64,000 nucleotides of DNA from Neoscytalidium dimidiatum (lineage: Eukaryota; Ascomycota; Dothideomycetes; Botryosphaeriales; Botryosphaeriaceae). Shown here one piece after another: positions 46,854 through 58,535 of the stretch (position 1 is the stretch's first letter; each line of letters begins with the position of its first letter). Below the pieces are notes generated by a model, which had not been told where the DNA came from, did not search any database, and saw only the letters and a list, made by a program, of their open reading frames with translations. The stretch spans positions 744,001-808,000 of the forward strand of contig CM074696.1 of assembly GCA_037367355.1 (NCBI GenBank). The letters run 5' to 3'. The position numbers were made by a program, and so were the translations under genes.

Positions 46854-47724
46854 ATGTCCTCCAACCGTCGCGGCGTCGGCCTCTCGGCCTTCGACCGGCA
46901 TACCATCACTCAAGCGCAATACGCCTCCCACGGCTCCAACCTGCGCACGCAGCAAGCGCAATCGCTCGAGACGCAGCTCTCCGTCTTCCAGTCGTTGCTG
47001 CACCAGTTCAGCATCACGCACGCCAAGGACATCCGCTCGAACCCCACCTTCCGCGCCGAGTTCGCCCGCATGTGCAACGCCATCGGCGTCGACCCTCTCG
47101 CTTCGTCCAACCGCAAAGGCGGCGTGGGTAGTGATGGCAAGGGCGGCAGCATGTGGGCGCAGATGCTAGGCGGTAGCGTCAATGACTTCTACTTCGAGCT
47201 CGCCGTGCGTGTAGTCGAGGTGTGCCGCGAGACGCGCGCTGAGAACGGCGGCATGATCGCCGTGAACGAGGTCAGGCAGCGGGTGCAGAAGGGGAGGGGG
47301 TTCGGCGGCGGAATGGAGGTGTCCGAGTATGTAGACCCCCTGATGTGCTCAGATGAATTTATGTGTGCTCTGAGTGCTCATACTCCGCATTTTTTGTAGT
47401 GACGACGTATTGCGGGCAGTCGAGTCGCTCAAGCCGCTAGGCTCCGGCTTTACTATCGTGAAGCTAGGCCACAAGCAAATGATCCGGTCCATACCAAAGG
47501 AGCTCAACACAGACCAGTCCGCTGTGCTGGAAGCCATACAAGTACTGGGTTATGTCACAGTCTCCATGTTGCAGATCAATCTGGGGTGGGAGCGCGCCAG
47601 AGCAGTTGCAGCTATTGAGGATCTCATGGCCGACTCACTGGTGTGGGTAGACAAGCAGACGGAAGAGACCGAATATTGGTCTCCGACCTTTATCACAGAT
47701 GCGGCTGCGAGCGAAGGAGACTGA
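46854..47724 (+). CDS. SNF8: ESCRT-II subunit SNF8/VPS22
   Basis: Exons 46854-47326 and 47400-47724, giving 265 aa. Vps22 with Vps25 and Vps36 forms ESCRT-II, which sorts ubiquitinated membrane proteins into multivesicular bodies on endosomes. The N-terminal helical hairpin starts RRGVGLSAFDRHTI. FRAEFARMCNAIGVDPLAS, FYFELAVRVVEVCRETR and VRQRVQKGRG are typical Vps22 motifs. Tandem winged-helix text follows: DDVLRAVESLKPLGSGFTIV and LGYVTVSMLQINLGWERARA, ending in the WVDKQ..YWSP region. The donor GA|GTATGT joins to TAG|T, giving EVSDDDVLRAV, which matches the family. It is convergent with NIP1, about 150 bp apart. Confidence 0.95.
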
Positions 47725-47874
47725 TGTTGCACGTTGTCACGACTTTTTGATTCCTCTACCCGTAGTCTGATGATACCCATGAAGCATTTGACGCGTTTTG
47801 CATCTCCCATGAGCCATTAGAAAAACAACATAAAACCCCATAATGCCAGATCAAGAAAACCATTCTTTCCATAT

Positions 47875-50547
47875 TTATGCCTGAATCGCCCGTCCCAGCG
47901 CACCGCCAGTGAACTGTTGGCCACGAGGCACACCGCTCGATCCGCCCCTGCCCCGACCACGGCCACCACCGCGGCCGCCACGGCCTCCACGGCCGCCTTG
48001 GCCTCCTTGCCTCTCGAAGGCATTCGCCATACCTTGTGTCCGTTGCTCGAGAGTCTTCTCGTTAGCCTCGATGAGACCACTGGCCTTGTCGCTGAGAGTG
48101 AGGGCGAGACTCTGCAGGCGGGAGAGTTCGACACCCTTGCGGAAGATGATGGCGTTGTTGACTTGGTCAAGAGCCGCTGCAAGTTCCTCGTGAGAGATCA
48201 TCTTGCTGACGACAGCAGAGACCTTGCGGTCAGGGAGCTCGAACATCGAGGCCAGAGTGCTGATCGAGAGGGTGTCGTAGAAGGGGGCGTAGGTGAAGAG
48301 GTAGGTCCTCAGACCCTCCTCCTGAATCTGCTCGGAAAGCATGACCTTGATCTTGTCCGATTGCGACATGAGTTCCCAGATCTTAATCGAGTTGATGAAA
48401 TCTGCGGCCTTTTTCCACTCGCCTGCTGCAAGAGCCTTGGAGGCCTGCATAACGTGATCACGAGTGTTCTCTGGGGGACCAGTGAAGATCTGGCGCTCAT
48501 GGTACTCTAACAACCTGCGGTAGGTCTTGCTGATCACTCTCTTCCTGATATCAGGCGACGAGCCAACCTGAGCGAGCAGGGGAATCTCGAGAAGCATGGA
48601 GCAGGTGAGATACACGCACTCCAGCAGCTCGAGGTTGATGTGCATGTGGAAAGGAAGCTGGCGCTGCCTCTCCAACCGCTCCTGCTCCGGCGAGATCTGG
48701 GAGTAGCGCTGCATCTGAAGGCCCTGTGCCAGAAGCTCCTTCTGTCTGTTGCTACCGCAGATCTCCTGCAGGGATGTTTGCGCCTCATAGACGAGACCAG
48801 CTCTGAAAGCGCACAGACCGACTTGCACGAGTGTCCGGTTGAACAGGATCTGAGTGTTGACATCGAAGTTGGCAATCGTATCCTGCAAGTGGGACATGAG
48901 CATCATATCACGGGCCTTATAGTAGTGGTCGTGCAGCGCAAGGTGGTAAATTTGGCAAAGCATCGCACGTGCCCGGATGATACCCTCGCTGTGCTTGAAC
49001 AGGTAGGTGCAAAGAGTGGCGATAAGAGAGGTGGGGTTGGAGTTAGCATCGCGGGGGGTGATGCTAGAAGTGAGACCAGATGGGATGGCTTTCCAGCAGT
49101 TGTCCTCCAGAATGGTGATAACCTGCGAGGGCTGTACACTGCATTAGCACCAAGAACATGCATAGGTTATCATTTTCGCTTACCTTGAAGTACAGGTGCT
49201 CGAGGCGACGCATAACGACGCGATTCGCACTCTCCTGAGCACCATTGTGCTTCTCAACGAGCCACTCGACGTAAAGCTGAGTCCGCACCACGCTGGTGTA
49301 GAGCGTGGTCTCATCAGTAAGCCTCTCCACGTAATCGGCGGTGTGCGGGTCGATGTGTTGGAGAGCACGGGTAAGCTCATCATCGAGACGCTCGATGAAC
49401 GACGTGACGCTGCCAGGGACCTTGAAGGTCTCCCCAGCATTGATCACGGGCAGCTTCTCGTCATCCTCCCACTCCTCGGCGCCCTCAATGACCACAATAT
49501 CCCGGTTGTTCTCCAGAATTTGGAGCAGCTGACGGAATTCACCCTCAGCCAGCTTCCATTGCTCCTGGGACATTTGGTTGGCAGTGCCAGTGGTGAGGTC
49601 GAAACGGGTTGAAATCAAGGTCAAAAGCACGCGAATCTTCTGGTAATCGTTGTTGGCCACTTCAAATAGCTTCTCCATGGTGCGAATCTGCTCCATGCGA
49701 TCCGTGTTCTTGCGACCACGGGCCTCGACAATGGTCCGGAGGTGCTTCAGAATGCTCTCAGGGGTGTAGACCATAGCCTTGCCACCGGCGCCAACCATGG
49801 TAAAGCCATCATCATCACCCTCAATAGCCTCATCGCCCAGAGTAGGGATGGATTTCTTAGACTTCTTGGGGGCTGCAATAACCTCCTCGACGACTTCGTC
49901 CTGCATGAATTTCTCCGGATCGGCCTTGAACTTCTCAATCTCGGAAGCGTAATCCTGCTTGATCTTGCGCATGCGCTGGCGGACGGCATTCAGACCACGG
50001 GTATTGGTGGCATTCATCTTCTTGGGCGTGACCTTCTGCTTCTCGAGTGTCTCGATCATAGTAGTCTCCAGCTCGGAAATGGCCTTGATGTAGGGCTTGG
50101 GCGTCTTGCCATCGTTCTGCCTGATGAGCGCGGGTATTTGGCGGTTCATCTTATCGAACTCTGGGGAAGCACGATTAGCACACAATAGCCTAACAGCATG
50201 TGTCTGATTACAGGCTCACCTGTAGAAATGACTGCCCAGTCGTTGATCTTCTCGGCATTCTCGATCGCCTTGATGGTGGCCTCGAGTTCCTCAAACCGCT
50301 TATCCTTCGCGCTCTTGACAACGGTGACTCGGTCCTCGTCATCGCTGTCGCTCTCATCGGACACGTCCCTCAAGAAACGTCCAGCGCCGGTTTTACCCTC
50401 ATCCTCGTCGCTGGACTCCTCCTCCGACTCTTCTTCCTCGGAGCTTTCCTCTTCCGACTGTTCTTCTTCTTCCTCCTCAGAGTAGAGCTCCTCCTCGTCG
50501 GAGCTGCTCTCGCTGGAGCTGTCGACAGCGGTGAAGAAACGGGACAT
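47875..50547 (-). CDS. NIP1: eukaryotic translation initiation factor 3 subunit C (eIF3c)
   Basis: Exons on the minus strand: 50547-50220, 50160-49184 and 49131-47875, giving 853 aa, normal for fungal eIF3c. It is a core scaffold of eIF3, binding the 40S subunit, eIF1 and eIF5 to build the preinitiation complex. The first 75 residues are an acidic Ser/Glu tract with [19 protein letters not shown]. The middle contains [25 protein letters not shown]. The C-terminal half carries the PCI region ([39 protein letters not shown]). The tail is Gly/Arg-rich (RGG repeats), ending [13 protein letters not shown]3 lies upstream in the same direction with a 465-bp gap. Confidence 0.97.
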
Positions 50548-51012
50548 TGTGGCGGCAGATCCGGGGCTGCGGGGTTGGTGTCGCGTGGAGGGCGAGGTTG
50601 TGTGGAGCGCGTGGAAGTCGCGACAATATTTGCCGTTGGAGGGGCCCAAGCCGCATTTCGCGGTTGAAGCGAACGCACCGCATTTTGATGCGTCTGTGCG
50701 CATGTGGGCGCACGTGATCATACTATCAGTTCTCACTGCTGCCTTACCACACTTTCCAGTCACTCAGGTCACAGTCATACTATAAATGAACATACGGTCA
50801 AAACAAGGCATGTGTTTCCGATGCGTCTTGGGCCTTCTGCAAGGCAGTTTTGCAACGTTCTTGCTCATCATAGACAGGACCAAATTCTTTCCACAAACAG
50901 CAAGTAGAAAAGACTGCAATTAGAACAAAGATCAAGTACTCTAGCGCTGAAATCGGTATCAGTTACGCCATAGACGCCAAATTTTGCTCGCTCCGATACC
51001 TCATTCTCTAAA
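50548..51012. other. spacer between NIP1 and RRP3
   Basis: NIP1 promoter and RRP3 3' flank. No additional gene seen. Confidence 0.6.
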
Positions 51013-52497
51013 TCAGCCCTCCTCTTGATCCATGTCATCGCGGCCCCTCTTTCCACCACCTCTCCTCCCGCGGAGGACACTGCCCTTCTTACCCCTGTTC
51101 TCATGCAGATCCTTCATCTCCCTAATGGCAGCCCGCTGTGCCTCACCGACACGCTCAGCCAAGACCATGACTTCCTCCTTAACCACCGGTTCTTCGCTTA
51201 ATTTCTTTCCCAGGGCGGTCTCAATCCGCAGCCAGATCTCTACGTCGTATTGAGTGACCAGAGAAAGAGCTTTACCAGACTTTCCAGCACGGGCCGTACG
51301 TCCAACACGGTGCACATATGTCTTCGAGTCTGGAGGCAGATCGTAGTTGATGACGTATGACACGCTGGGGATATCGAGACCACGAGCGGCTACATCAGTA
51401 GCAACGAGAATATCTCGCGACTTCGACTTAAATTTGCCAAGCGCGCCCAATCTCGCCGACTGAGAAAGCTGACCGTGTAGAGGAATTGCACCGAAGCCCA
51501 GAGCACGTAGTAGAATAGCGATTCGCTGAGTCTCGTTTACAGTCCGCGTGAAGATGATTGTCGGGTGCCCAATCATGTCATTAAGAAGATGGATAAGGTA
51601 GAGATCCTTGTGCTTGTGAGGGATGAAGATATAATGCTGAATGAGGGTGGAAACGGTCTGATGGGAGGAGCTAGAGATGGAGACGCGGAGAGGGTTGCTT
51701 AAACTTGCTCTCTGGAGACTCTCAACCTTCGAGCTCATGGTCGCCGAGAAGAGATACGTTCGCCTGCCTTCCTTCGGCAGAACCTTGAGGATCTTGTCAA
51801 TGATGGGCCCGAAGTCTAGATCAAGCAACCTATCGGCTTCGTCCATGACGAGGTACTTCAGCTGCTTCAAGGAGAATCCCTTTGTGTTCTCCAGGTGATC
51901 GAGCAGACGACCAGGAGTCGCCACGACAATGTGCGGGTTCTTTCCAAGCGCAATTTGCTGAGGCGTCATATCCATGCCACCAACGAGAACCGCGCACTTG
52001 ACGCCAATCAAGCTGCCGAGGGCCTCGAACTGCTGGGAAATCTGATATGCCAATTCACGGGTTGGTGCCAGGACTAGACCAAAGAGCTTCTGTTGCCTCT
52101 CCATCAGATCTTGAAGGATCGGTAGGGCGAATGCAGCCGTTTTTCCGGAACCAGTCTCGGCCAAACCGATCAGGTCGCGTCCTTGGAGGGCCAGCGGGAT
52201 CGACTCAGCCTGGATGGGAGTCGGATTCTTGAATCCCAGTGCCTCACAGCTGTTGCAAAGCTCTTCAATGATACCGAGGTCCCTGAAGCTCTTGCGCGAC
52301 TGTCCGTTTTCCTCTGGTTGCTTTTCCCCTGTCAAGGGTTCTTCGGCATCGCTTTGCGCATCGTCGGTGGGCTCCGCAGGCTCCGCAGGTTCGGGCTTCT
52401 GCTTCGTGGCGGGAGGATCGCGGGAGGAGGGAGCGGTCGCCTTTGACTTTGCAGCAGCGGGCTCGCCGCTGAGCTTGCGTTTCTTGATAGCAGGCAT
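51013..52497 (-). CDS. RRP3: DEAD-box ATP-dependent RNA helicase RRP3 (DDX47-like)
   Basis: Single exon, 494 aa. Rrp3 is a nucleolar helicase needed for 35S pre-rRNA cleavage and 18S rRNA maturation. The acidic/basic tail (1-65) is followed by the Q motif region [19 protein letters not shown] and PTPIQ. Motif I AETGSGKT is at 113-120, then [26 protein letters not shown] at 219-222 and SAT at 251-253. The second RecA lobe has [26 protein letters not shown] and [11 protein letters not shown]. All helicase motifs are intact. The spelling [17 protein letters not shown] and [10 protein letters not shown] is typical of Rrp3/DDX47. The C-terminus is basic ([18 protein letters not shown]). It is divergent from SSF1. 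Confidence 0.95.
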   Translation of the reverse strand: MPAIKKRKLSGEPAAAKSKATAPSSRDPPATKQKPEPAEPAEPTDDAQSDAEEPLTGEKQPEENGQSRKSFRDLGIIEELCNSCEALGFKNPTPIQAESIPLALQGRDLIGLAETGSGKTAAFALPILQDLMERQQKLFGLVLAPTRELAYQISQQFEALGSLIGVKCAVLVGGMDMTPQQIALGKNPHIVVATPGRLLDHLENTKGFSLKQLKYLVMDEADRLLDLDFGPIIDKILKVLPKEGRRTYLFSATMSSKVESLQRASLSNPLRVSISSSSHQTVSTLIQHYIFIPHKHKDLYLIHLLNDMIGHPTIIFTRTVNETQRIAILLRALGFGAIPLHGQLSQSARLGALGKFKSKSRDILVATDVAARGLDIPSVSYVINYDLPPDSKTYVHRVGRTARAGKSGKALSLVTQYDVEIWLRIETALGKKLSEEPVVKEEVMVLAERVGEAQRAAIREMKDLHENRGKKGSVLRGRRGGGKRGRDDMDQEEG

Positions 52498-52647
52498 GTT
52501 TGGTAGTGTAAGGCAGTGGCGCGCAAGTGCTTGGAGTTGGACGCTGGGAAAAAAGGCTTATCGATAGCGCGTCCGGGATTTTTCTCGCAGGTCTCCGCCG
52601 CAAGCTCGCAATCCAGAACCATAAACCCGCAACCACAACTGCTCACC
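52498..52647. promoter_or_regulatory. 150-bp bidirectional promoter, RRP3 / SSF1
   Basis: Two ribosome-biogenesis genes start back to back with only 150 bp between ATGs. The region has an AAAAAA tract near 52550 and TTATCGATAGCGCG at about 52558-52571. I do not see clear copies of the yeast PAC or RRPE motifs. Confidence 0.7.
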
Positions 52648-54113
52648 ATGGCGAAACGAAGAGTCAAGAAGCGCACGCATGTTGGTGCCGCCGTTCCGAA
52701 AGGCTACCAGAAGCCCAATGATGGCTCACCAAAGAGCATGGTTATCCGTGTAGGTGCCGGAGAAGTCGGCTCCAGTGTTTCGCAACTGGTCAAGGACATG
52801 AGGCAGGTCATGGAGCCTGGTACGGCAGCCAGATTGAAGGTATGGTTGTGATGTAGTGTTTGATTACATATTTTCTAATCACTGCTACAGGAAAGGAAAT
52901 CCAACAAGCTGCGCGACTATACGACAATGGCTGGCCCTCTGGGCGTTACGCATCTTCTACTATTCTCCAAATCCGCCTCTGGAAACACCAACCTGCGTCT
53001 GGCAAAGACCCCCCGCGGACCTACCCTTCATTTCCGCGTCGAGAAGTATTCTCTTTGCAAGGATATCCAGCGCTCTCAAAAACACTACCGAAGCGGAGGT
53101 CACGAATACCACACTGCTCCCCTGGTACGTCTATATCAAACCAATTCTTTTTCTTAGAAGCAATCCTGTTCTAACAACTGGCTCTGTAGCTCGTCATGAA
53201 TAACTTCACGAGCTCTCAAACTTCCAGCTCCGATAACCCTATTCCTAAGCACCTCGAGAGCCTGACAACCACCATGTTCCAATCTCTTTTCCCACCCATC
53301 TCCCCGCAAGGGACCCCGCTGACGTCGATCCGCCGCGTGCTCCTCCTCAACCGTGAGCCCTCGCCCGAAGACTCGAACTCATACATCATCAATCTGCGGC
53401 ACTACGCCATTACAACGAAGACGGTAACGAAGGACATGCCCAAGAGCCTGCGCCGCCTCAACAGCGCCGTCAAAGACAAGAAGAAGCGGGCGCTGCCCAA
53501 CCTCGGCAAGCTGGAGGACGCTGCAGACTACCTCCTGGATCCGGACGCCGGCGGCGGGTACACCAGCGCGAGCGAGAGCGAGGTTGAGACGGACGCCGAG
53601 GTCGAGGTCCTGGAGACGACGCGCAAGGTCCTCAGCAGGAAGGAGAAGCAGCGCGCTGCTGCAGCAAGAGAAGCCGGTGCGAACGGCGCAGCCAGGCCTG
53701 GTTCCCGTAGCAATGTTGAGAAGAAGGCGGTCAAGCTGGTGGAGCTGGGCCCGCGCATGAAGCTGCGGCTGCAGAAGGTGGAGGAGGGCCTGTGCGGTGG
53801 GAAGGTCATGTGGCATGAGCACATCACCAAGACTGCTGAGGAGGTCAGGGCTATGGATAAAATGTGGGACCAGCGGAGGAAGGAGAAGGAAGAGCGGAAA
53901 CGCATCCAGAAGGAGAATGTCGAAAGGAAAAAGAAGGAAAAAGCGGAGAGGAAGGCTCGGGGTGAACAAGTCGAGGACGATGACACAGAGGAAGATTATG
54001 ATGAAGATATGTCAGAAGTTTCTGATGCTTGGGATAGTGAAGGGTTGGACAATGAACGTGCTGGTGAACTCGGAGAGAGTGGAGATGAGGATATGGAGGA
54101 TGAGGAAGGTTGA
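52648..54113 (+). CDS. SSF1: Brix-domain ribosome biogenesis factor SSF1 (Peter Pan)
   Basis: Exons 52648-52839, 52891-53124 and 53190-54113, giving 449 aa. Ssf1 is a nucleolar 60S assembly factor working with Rrp14/Rrp15 in pre-27S processing. The N-terminus MAKRRVKKRTHVG is basic. The Brix core includes KSMVIRVGAGEVGSSVSQLVKDMRQVMEP, ERKSNKLRDYTTMAGPLGVTHLL, GPTLHFRVEKYSLCKDIQ, and VLLLNREPSPEDSNSYIINLRHYAI. Further motifs are LVELGPRMKLRLQKVEEGLCGG and VMWHEHI. The tail is a charged coiled coil ending in acidic residues. Splicing is phase 0 at both introns and joins TAARLK|ERKSN and HYRSGGHEYHTAPL|LVMNNF, both family-like. Confidence 0.95.
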
Positions 54114-54917
54114 ACAAAAAAAATTCATATAGCCTCGCTATCTGTATACCCGACCTTTGCAACTTCTGGACTCTATACTAAATTATTGTTTCTTCCGCTA
54201 GTGTGGAACTTCCTGCTGATACCCTACACAAGCCTACCTGACAGGTGTTATAGGAACAAACCCTCTCGTATGATGGTCTACAGGCAGTTGGTGCATTTTT
54301 TTGGACGCAAATATCATCCAGGATTAGTATGCCTTGCGTTGAGACGACTGCTTCAACCTACCAAACAAATCCAGTTCCGGTGTGAAGGGCGATCACTTCT
54401 TCCCTCTGCTGTGGACGAATGGTAGGGGATTGAACAGCCAAGAATTGGCAACGTATAACGGCTGATCAAAGGCCGGGTTTGGGAAGCAATATGCATGCAG
54501 GGCTGGGGAAACACTGGGTGTGGAAACGAACCGAACAGACCTTCCAACTTACGTATTCATCGCAAGAGAAAGCCTATCAGCATCTCCTCAGCTTGGCGCA
54601 TACTATTTCTTATGATTGGCCTACAGCACTTCTTTCTTATGCATTAAGTTTCAGCTCGGTGCAACTGCACTGCAACGATGACTAAATTGGTACTATTTGT
54701 TTCATAAGCAAGGCTGAGTGTTGCTATACAAGTTGTGGCAGCTTCCTCGAGCTGATGGCCTTGCGTCTTGCGAACCCCGATCTACTTTTTACAGTCCGTC
54801 TAGACAGCATCACTACTTTACCATAGAGCGCTTACAACTATTACTAGACAATTCCTGTGACTACGGTGCTTGCTCTGCAACTGTTTAGATTGACTCACGA
54901 AGCTCCCCATCGAACAA
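54114..54917. other. AT-richer spacer
   Basis: 3' flank of SSF1 leading into the relic gene. No intact gene seen. Confidence 0.55.
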
Positions 54918-56728
54918 TGGCTTTCTTTGGTAATGCCTCGGAGAATTGCACTGCGTCCTGGCACCCCGACCCACCACTCGAGTATCCTTCAGCATCCTTT
55001 CCAATCGCATCATCACTCTTAGCCTTTGTGTGTGGACCGCTGTCCACCTAAATATTCCGGAGCACGAGAGCTTGCAGCCGAAGCGAAAAAAGACAGATCC
55101 GAGGTTCTGGATGACCAGATGGGTCACACGGCAGCAATGGCGGAAAACTGGTTGGCTTGTACTTGGGTTGTTAGCTCTAGATATGGTAGGTCCGCAGGCG
55201 CTAAAAAGGCACTTCCTCTACATCATATTTCATGCACGCTTTATGGATACCATCTCCACGGCCCCCGTTGACGCACTCGTCCATGAAAGTTCAATGAAAG
55301 GCTCTCAGGGGCTAATTTTGATGGCCAGGTTGCTTTCACCGCATGGGCGCAACTTTGGGCTGCTGAAAAGTTAAAGAAACAAATGAACAGACTTGCCGCA
55401 GAAGAAAGTGAGCGAAGGAGCAATCTGAGACTATTACAAGAACTGCCACGCCTATTTGACGAGATAGATGCCATGGAAAGTGGGCAAATACAATTTCCGC
55501 AACTAAGGGAAATTTGGACGCTCACTCACAGTTTCTATGCCACAATGGGCGGCTTCGCGCTTGACACCAATAACCTGCCTGAAGAAGAGAAGTTCCTCCC
55601 GGGTTCTCGCGAACGGGTGACCTTGACTCCTGAAGGGATTTTATTTCTGGCAGAAGAGCATCCTGACCTTCTTCCCAACATATCAGTCGCGGAGACCCAA
55701 GACAAGAGCAAGGCCAGTGTCCTTGCGAGATTGATTGTTGCTGTGCAAGCGTCCTATTTCATTGTTCAGTGTATGTACCGCCTCAGCCAAGAACTGCCGA
55801 TCAGCCTGCTGGAACTGAACACCTTCGGACACACGATATGTGCGCCTTTGGCCTACTTTATGTGGCTGGAAAAGCCCTTTGGCATCGAGGAGCCGACCAC
55901 GATCTCATGCGGCGAGACACAAGAATTGTGGGTATCCCTGTGTTTCCTTTCGCGCATTCGCCTCTGCCGCCAGTTCCCAGCAGAAACAATGCTTTTTGAT
56001 TGGCAAGAAGAGGAAAGTTTGTGGATGAAATAGGAGACAGTAATTACGTAGAGCCGAGACAGAGCACCAGCGCGCGACTCTATCCCGGTCAGATCATCGC
56101 TTGCATGAGATTCACACCTCCAGAATATCGGGCAATTTTGGTTCAAATTTTTCGTAAAGACGGTCTAGCTTATTCATCTCGCGATAAAAGACGCTGGGGC
56201 TTATTCAACATGCACAGACGTAAGGTTGGGTTAAGGGCATTGAATTTTTACTACTCTAAGGATGCTCTGATGGATTGAGCTAAAAACTTCTCCTCAGGGT
56301 TTGGTGACGGAATCTTCATGGACGGGTTGAAGCCTACTTTAATACTGCTCACAGCAATGACTCTCGCAGGCTTCTCTTATGGCGCCCTCCATCTTTCAGC
56401 ACGGAACTTCTCCTTGGCTACCAAGGCACAGCGTACGTTATGGTTAATATCTGGCATAACTGTGTCTACATCAGGGTCAGCATTTTTATTATTTCCGCGC
56501 TGTTGTTCAAGTTTTGGAGTTTGATAGATTACCAGATAATGTGGACACGCCACCAAAGGCTACAAAACTGTGCGAAGAACGTGTTGACAGGCATAACGTG
56601 GCTTCAAGCGGGAACATTTTCATTATTTTATCTATTCGCCAGGACAGTCTTTCATCTCATTCGCTTATTCGCCTGATAGCACATTCCAACAACCTCAGTG
56701 GACATATTATTTCCCACACATTGCTTAG
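54918..56728 (+). pseudogene. frameshifted relic of a fungal multi-TM membrane-protein family
   Basis: Fragments of one protein lie in order but in different frames. Segment 1 (from ATG 54918): MAFFGNASENCTASWHPDP. After a one-base shift near 54975: SFSILSNRIITLSLCVWTAVHLNIPEH. Intron 55186-55328 then leads to VAFTAWAQLWAAEKL, MGGFALDT and LPISLLELNTFGHTI. A further stretch from about 56008 is reached by a possible intron (55928-56007). A clear intron (donor GTAAGG at 56221, acceptor CCTCAG) leads to FGDGIFMDGLKPTLILLTAM. Frame shifts near 56475 and 56653 follow, before the terminal PQWTYYFPHIA. Motifs such as CVWTAVHLNIP and LPISLLELNTF belong, from memory, to a large uncharacterised family in Pezizomycotina and Basidiomycota. 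At least three indels argue for a dead copy, though sequencing error cannot be excluded. Function unknown. Confidence 0.7.
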
Positions 56729-57075
56729 ATTGCTTTTTTGAAGCCGTTTCACTCATTGTATCTATTTCATATGAATTACCGTGTTACATAATGTCACAAT
56801 GCATCAGCACATAGGGCAGTTAGTTGGATTGAAATATCATGTAATGTGTGCTTCATGACATGCTTGGGTTGCCCCGTGCACTATGTGTAAAATTGAGAAG
56901 TTGTAATATAATCTGGTTTTTTGCGCTACGATATTGGTAAACGCCACGAACACATGTAGAATTGGCAACCATACGCAGCCTTACTAATTTCCATTCGCCC
57001 GTACAGTACTCCTCCTACCCAAAACACACCGACTCTTCTCGCCAGAATGTAGACACATGAGTAAAGTAAGACTCA
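56729..57075. other. short AT-rich spacer
   Basis: Lies between the relic (plus) and the CHZ-like gene (minus). Nothing recognisable. Confidence 0.55.
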
Positions 57076-57448
57076 TCACTGACGTACTGCGCTCGTACCA
57101 TCTTCCGCTCCAGGCAGACCCTCTTCATCACCGGGCTCCGCATAAGTGCCAGCCTTCTTGGTGGCACCGCGCGTGCGTTCAGACATGATGTTACTCTCGT
57201 CGATAGCTTCCCGGTCATCGCGGGCTGAGCAATTGTTAAAGATCTGTATACATCATAAATGAAATGGGAAAAACAGATATGCACGTACCGAGCTGCTCAT
57301 CAGTGTCGGCGGTGTTGGCGTCAATGGGATCTTCGACCGGGGCCTCGTCCTTCTGGACCGGGATCTGGTACTGGCCGGTGCGACTGGTGTAGTCGTTGTC
57401 TCCGGCGACACCAGAGGGAACGTCGGGGTTGTTCTCGTAGTCGGCCAT
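57076..57448 (-). CDS. small CHZ-like (histone chaperone domain) protein
   Basis: Exons on the minus strand: 57448-57289 and 57224-57076, giving 102 aa. It is highly acidic and disordered: MADYENNPDVPSGVAGDNDY, VQKDEAPVEDP, then after the intron ARDDREAIDESNIMSERTRG, EPGDEEGLPGAEDGTS. The segment IDESNIMSERTRG resembles the CHZ motif of the H2A.Z-H2B chaperone Chz1 (IDPSNII..RRTRG), and small fungal proteins of this shape are often labelled CHZ-domain. The intron is phase 1, GTACGT...CTCAG. A second donor-like GTACGT lies four codons before the stop and might extend the protein; I see no matching exon. Gene is real; chaperone role is inference. Confidence 0.75.
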
Positions 57449-58535
57449 TTTGTTTGAGTGGGTAAGTGGTGAGTTGTTGATTGGAAGTTTTCTGGAAGAT
57501 GTGAAAATGCGTTTGATTGTGGAACTGGAATGTATGTCAAAATGGGGGAAAGCAGAAGCCTTTATATGCCTTCTCTTGCGGTCTGTCGGGGCAGGTGAAT
57601 GGTGATGGGGTTGGGGACGCGACACAGGACGTCACTCTGAATTGGATCTGATGTCACCCATGACAAGGTCGCTATCCCGCAATGGGCGACATGCAGCAGC
57701 TATGTGTCGGTCTGGAACGGTTCCGTTACTGGACAAGCGTCAACGCTCAGGTGCTATAGAAGCGTCCCGTAATTGGTTCGGGATGCAGAGAGCGACGAAC
57801 CCGGTCATGACTTCATTCCGAAGCCACACGGCCGATGATATGAATGGCTGGAGTAGATCGCGGGGAAAGAACGGGCCGCTACTGAGGGCGAAGGAAGAAT
57901 GACAAGTTAGAAACCGTGGATAGGTAAAAGATAGACAGGAACGTATCACCGAATGTCCCTTGTTCGTTAGACGCGCCATGTGGTGGACGTCACCACTCAG
58001 GCTAGCGTCAGGAACGGCTCTAGTCGTTGCTAGCCACTGCAAACTGTCTTTCCGATCTGCGAAGCCACCAGATCTCGCCAATCTGTGATGCCTGGGGCAA
58101 TCGACGGTCGCAGATGGAAATTGACGGGTTGGGGGTTCGACGCGCTGACGCGTAGGCTTGTGACGACGCGGAACAGGAAATGTAAGTGATAATGTCGATG
58201 GGCCTGTGCCTCTGCTTCCTTCGCGTCCCAAGTCGCGCCAGAACACTTGACCATCGCGTGATAGAATATAAGCCAGATGCAAGCTCCTATACTTTTGGTT
58301 CGTTCTATGCACTTGATCCAGAAATGGGTTAAACTGGAGATACTGCGGCTGTAAGCATTGAGTTTGACATCCACTCTCCATCTGCATCCAAGGTCTATAC
58401 ATCTATAACACAATCGTGAAGGAAAGAGCAGCCGTCATCTACGAGTATATACAAAACACCGGCATGCGTTCCTTTTACCCTTCCCTTAACGCCCATACTC
58501 AATATGCTAAAACCCATTTATTACCCTCTCTTATT
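57449..58535. other. spacer upstream of the CHZ-like gene
   Basis: CHZ-like promoter (TTTATATG near 57560) and 3' flank of the 1031-aa gene. A 220-codon minus frame at 57740-58402 lacks recognisable motifs and is not called. Confidence 0.55.

Noticed and set aside
56417..56480. A GTACGT...CATCAG 42-nt intron near the end of the relic gene
   Set aside because: Removing it does not repair the frame, and it would delete family-like text (TLWLISG).
57740..58402. 220-codon minus-strand frame beyond the 1031-aa gene
   Set aside because: No motif or family match, and it lies in the 3' flank of one gene and the promoter of another.
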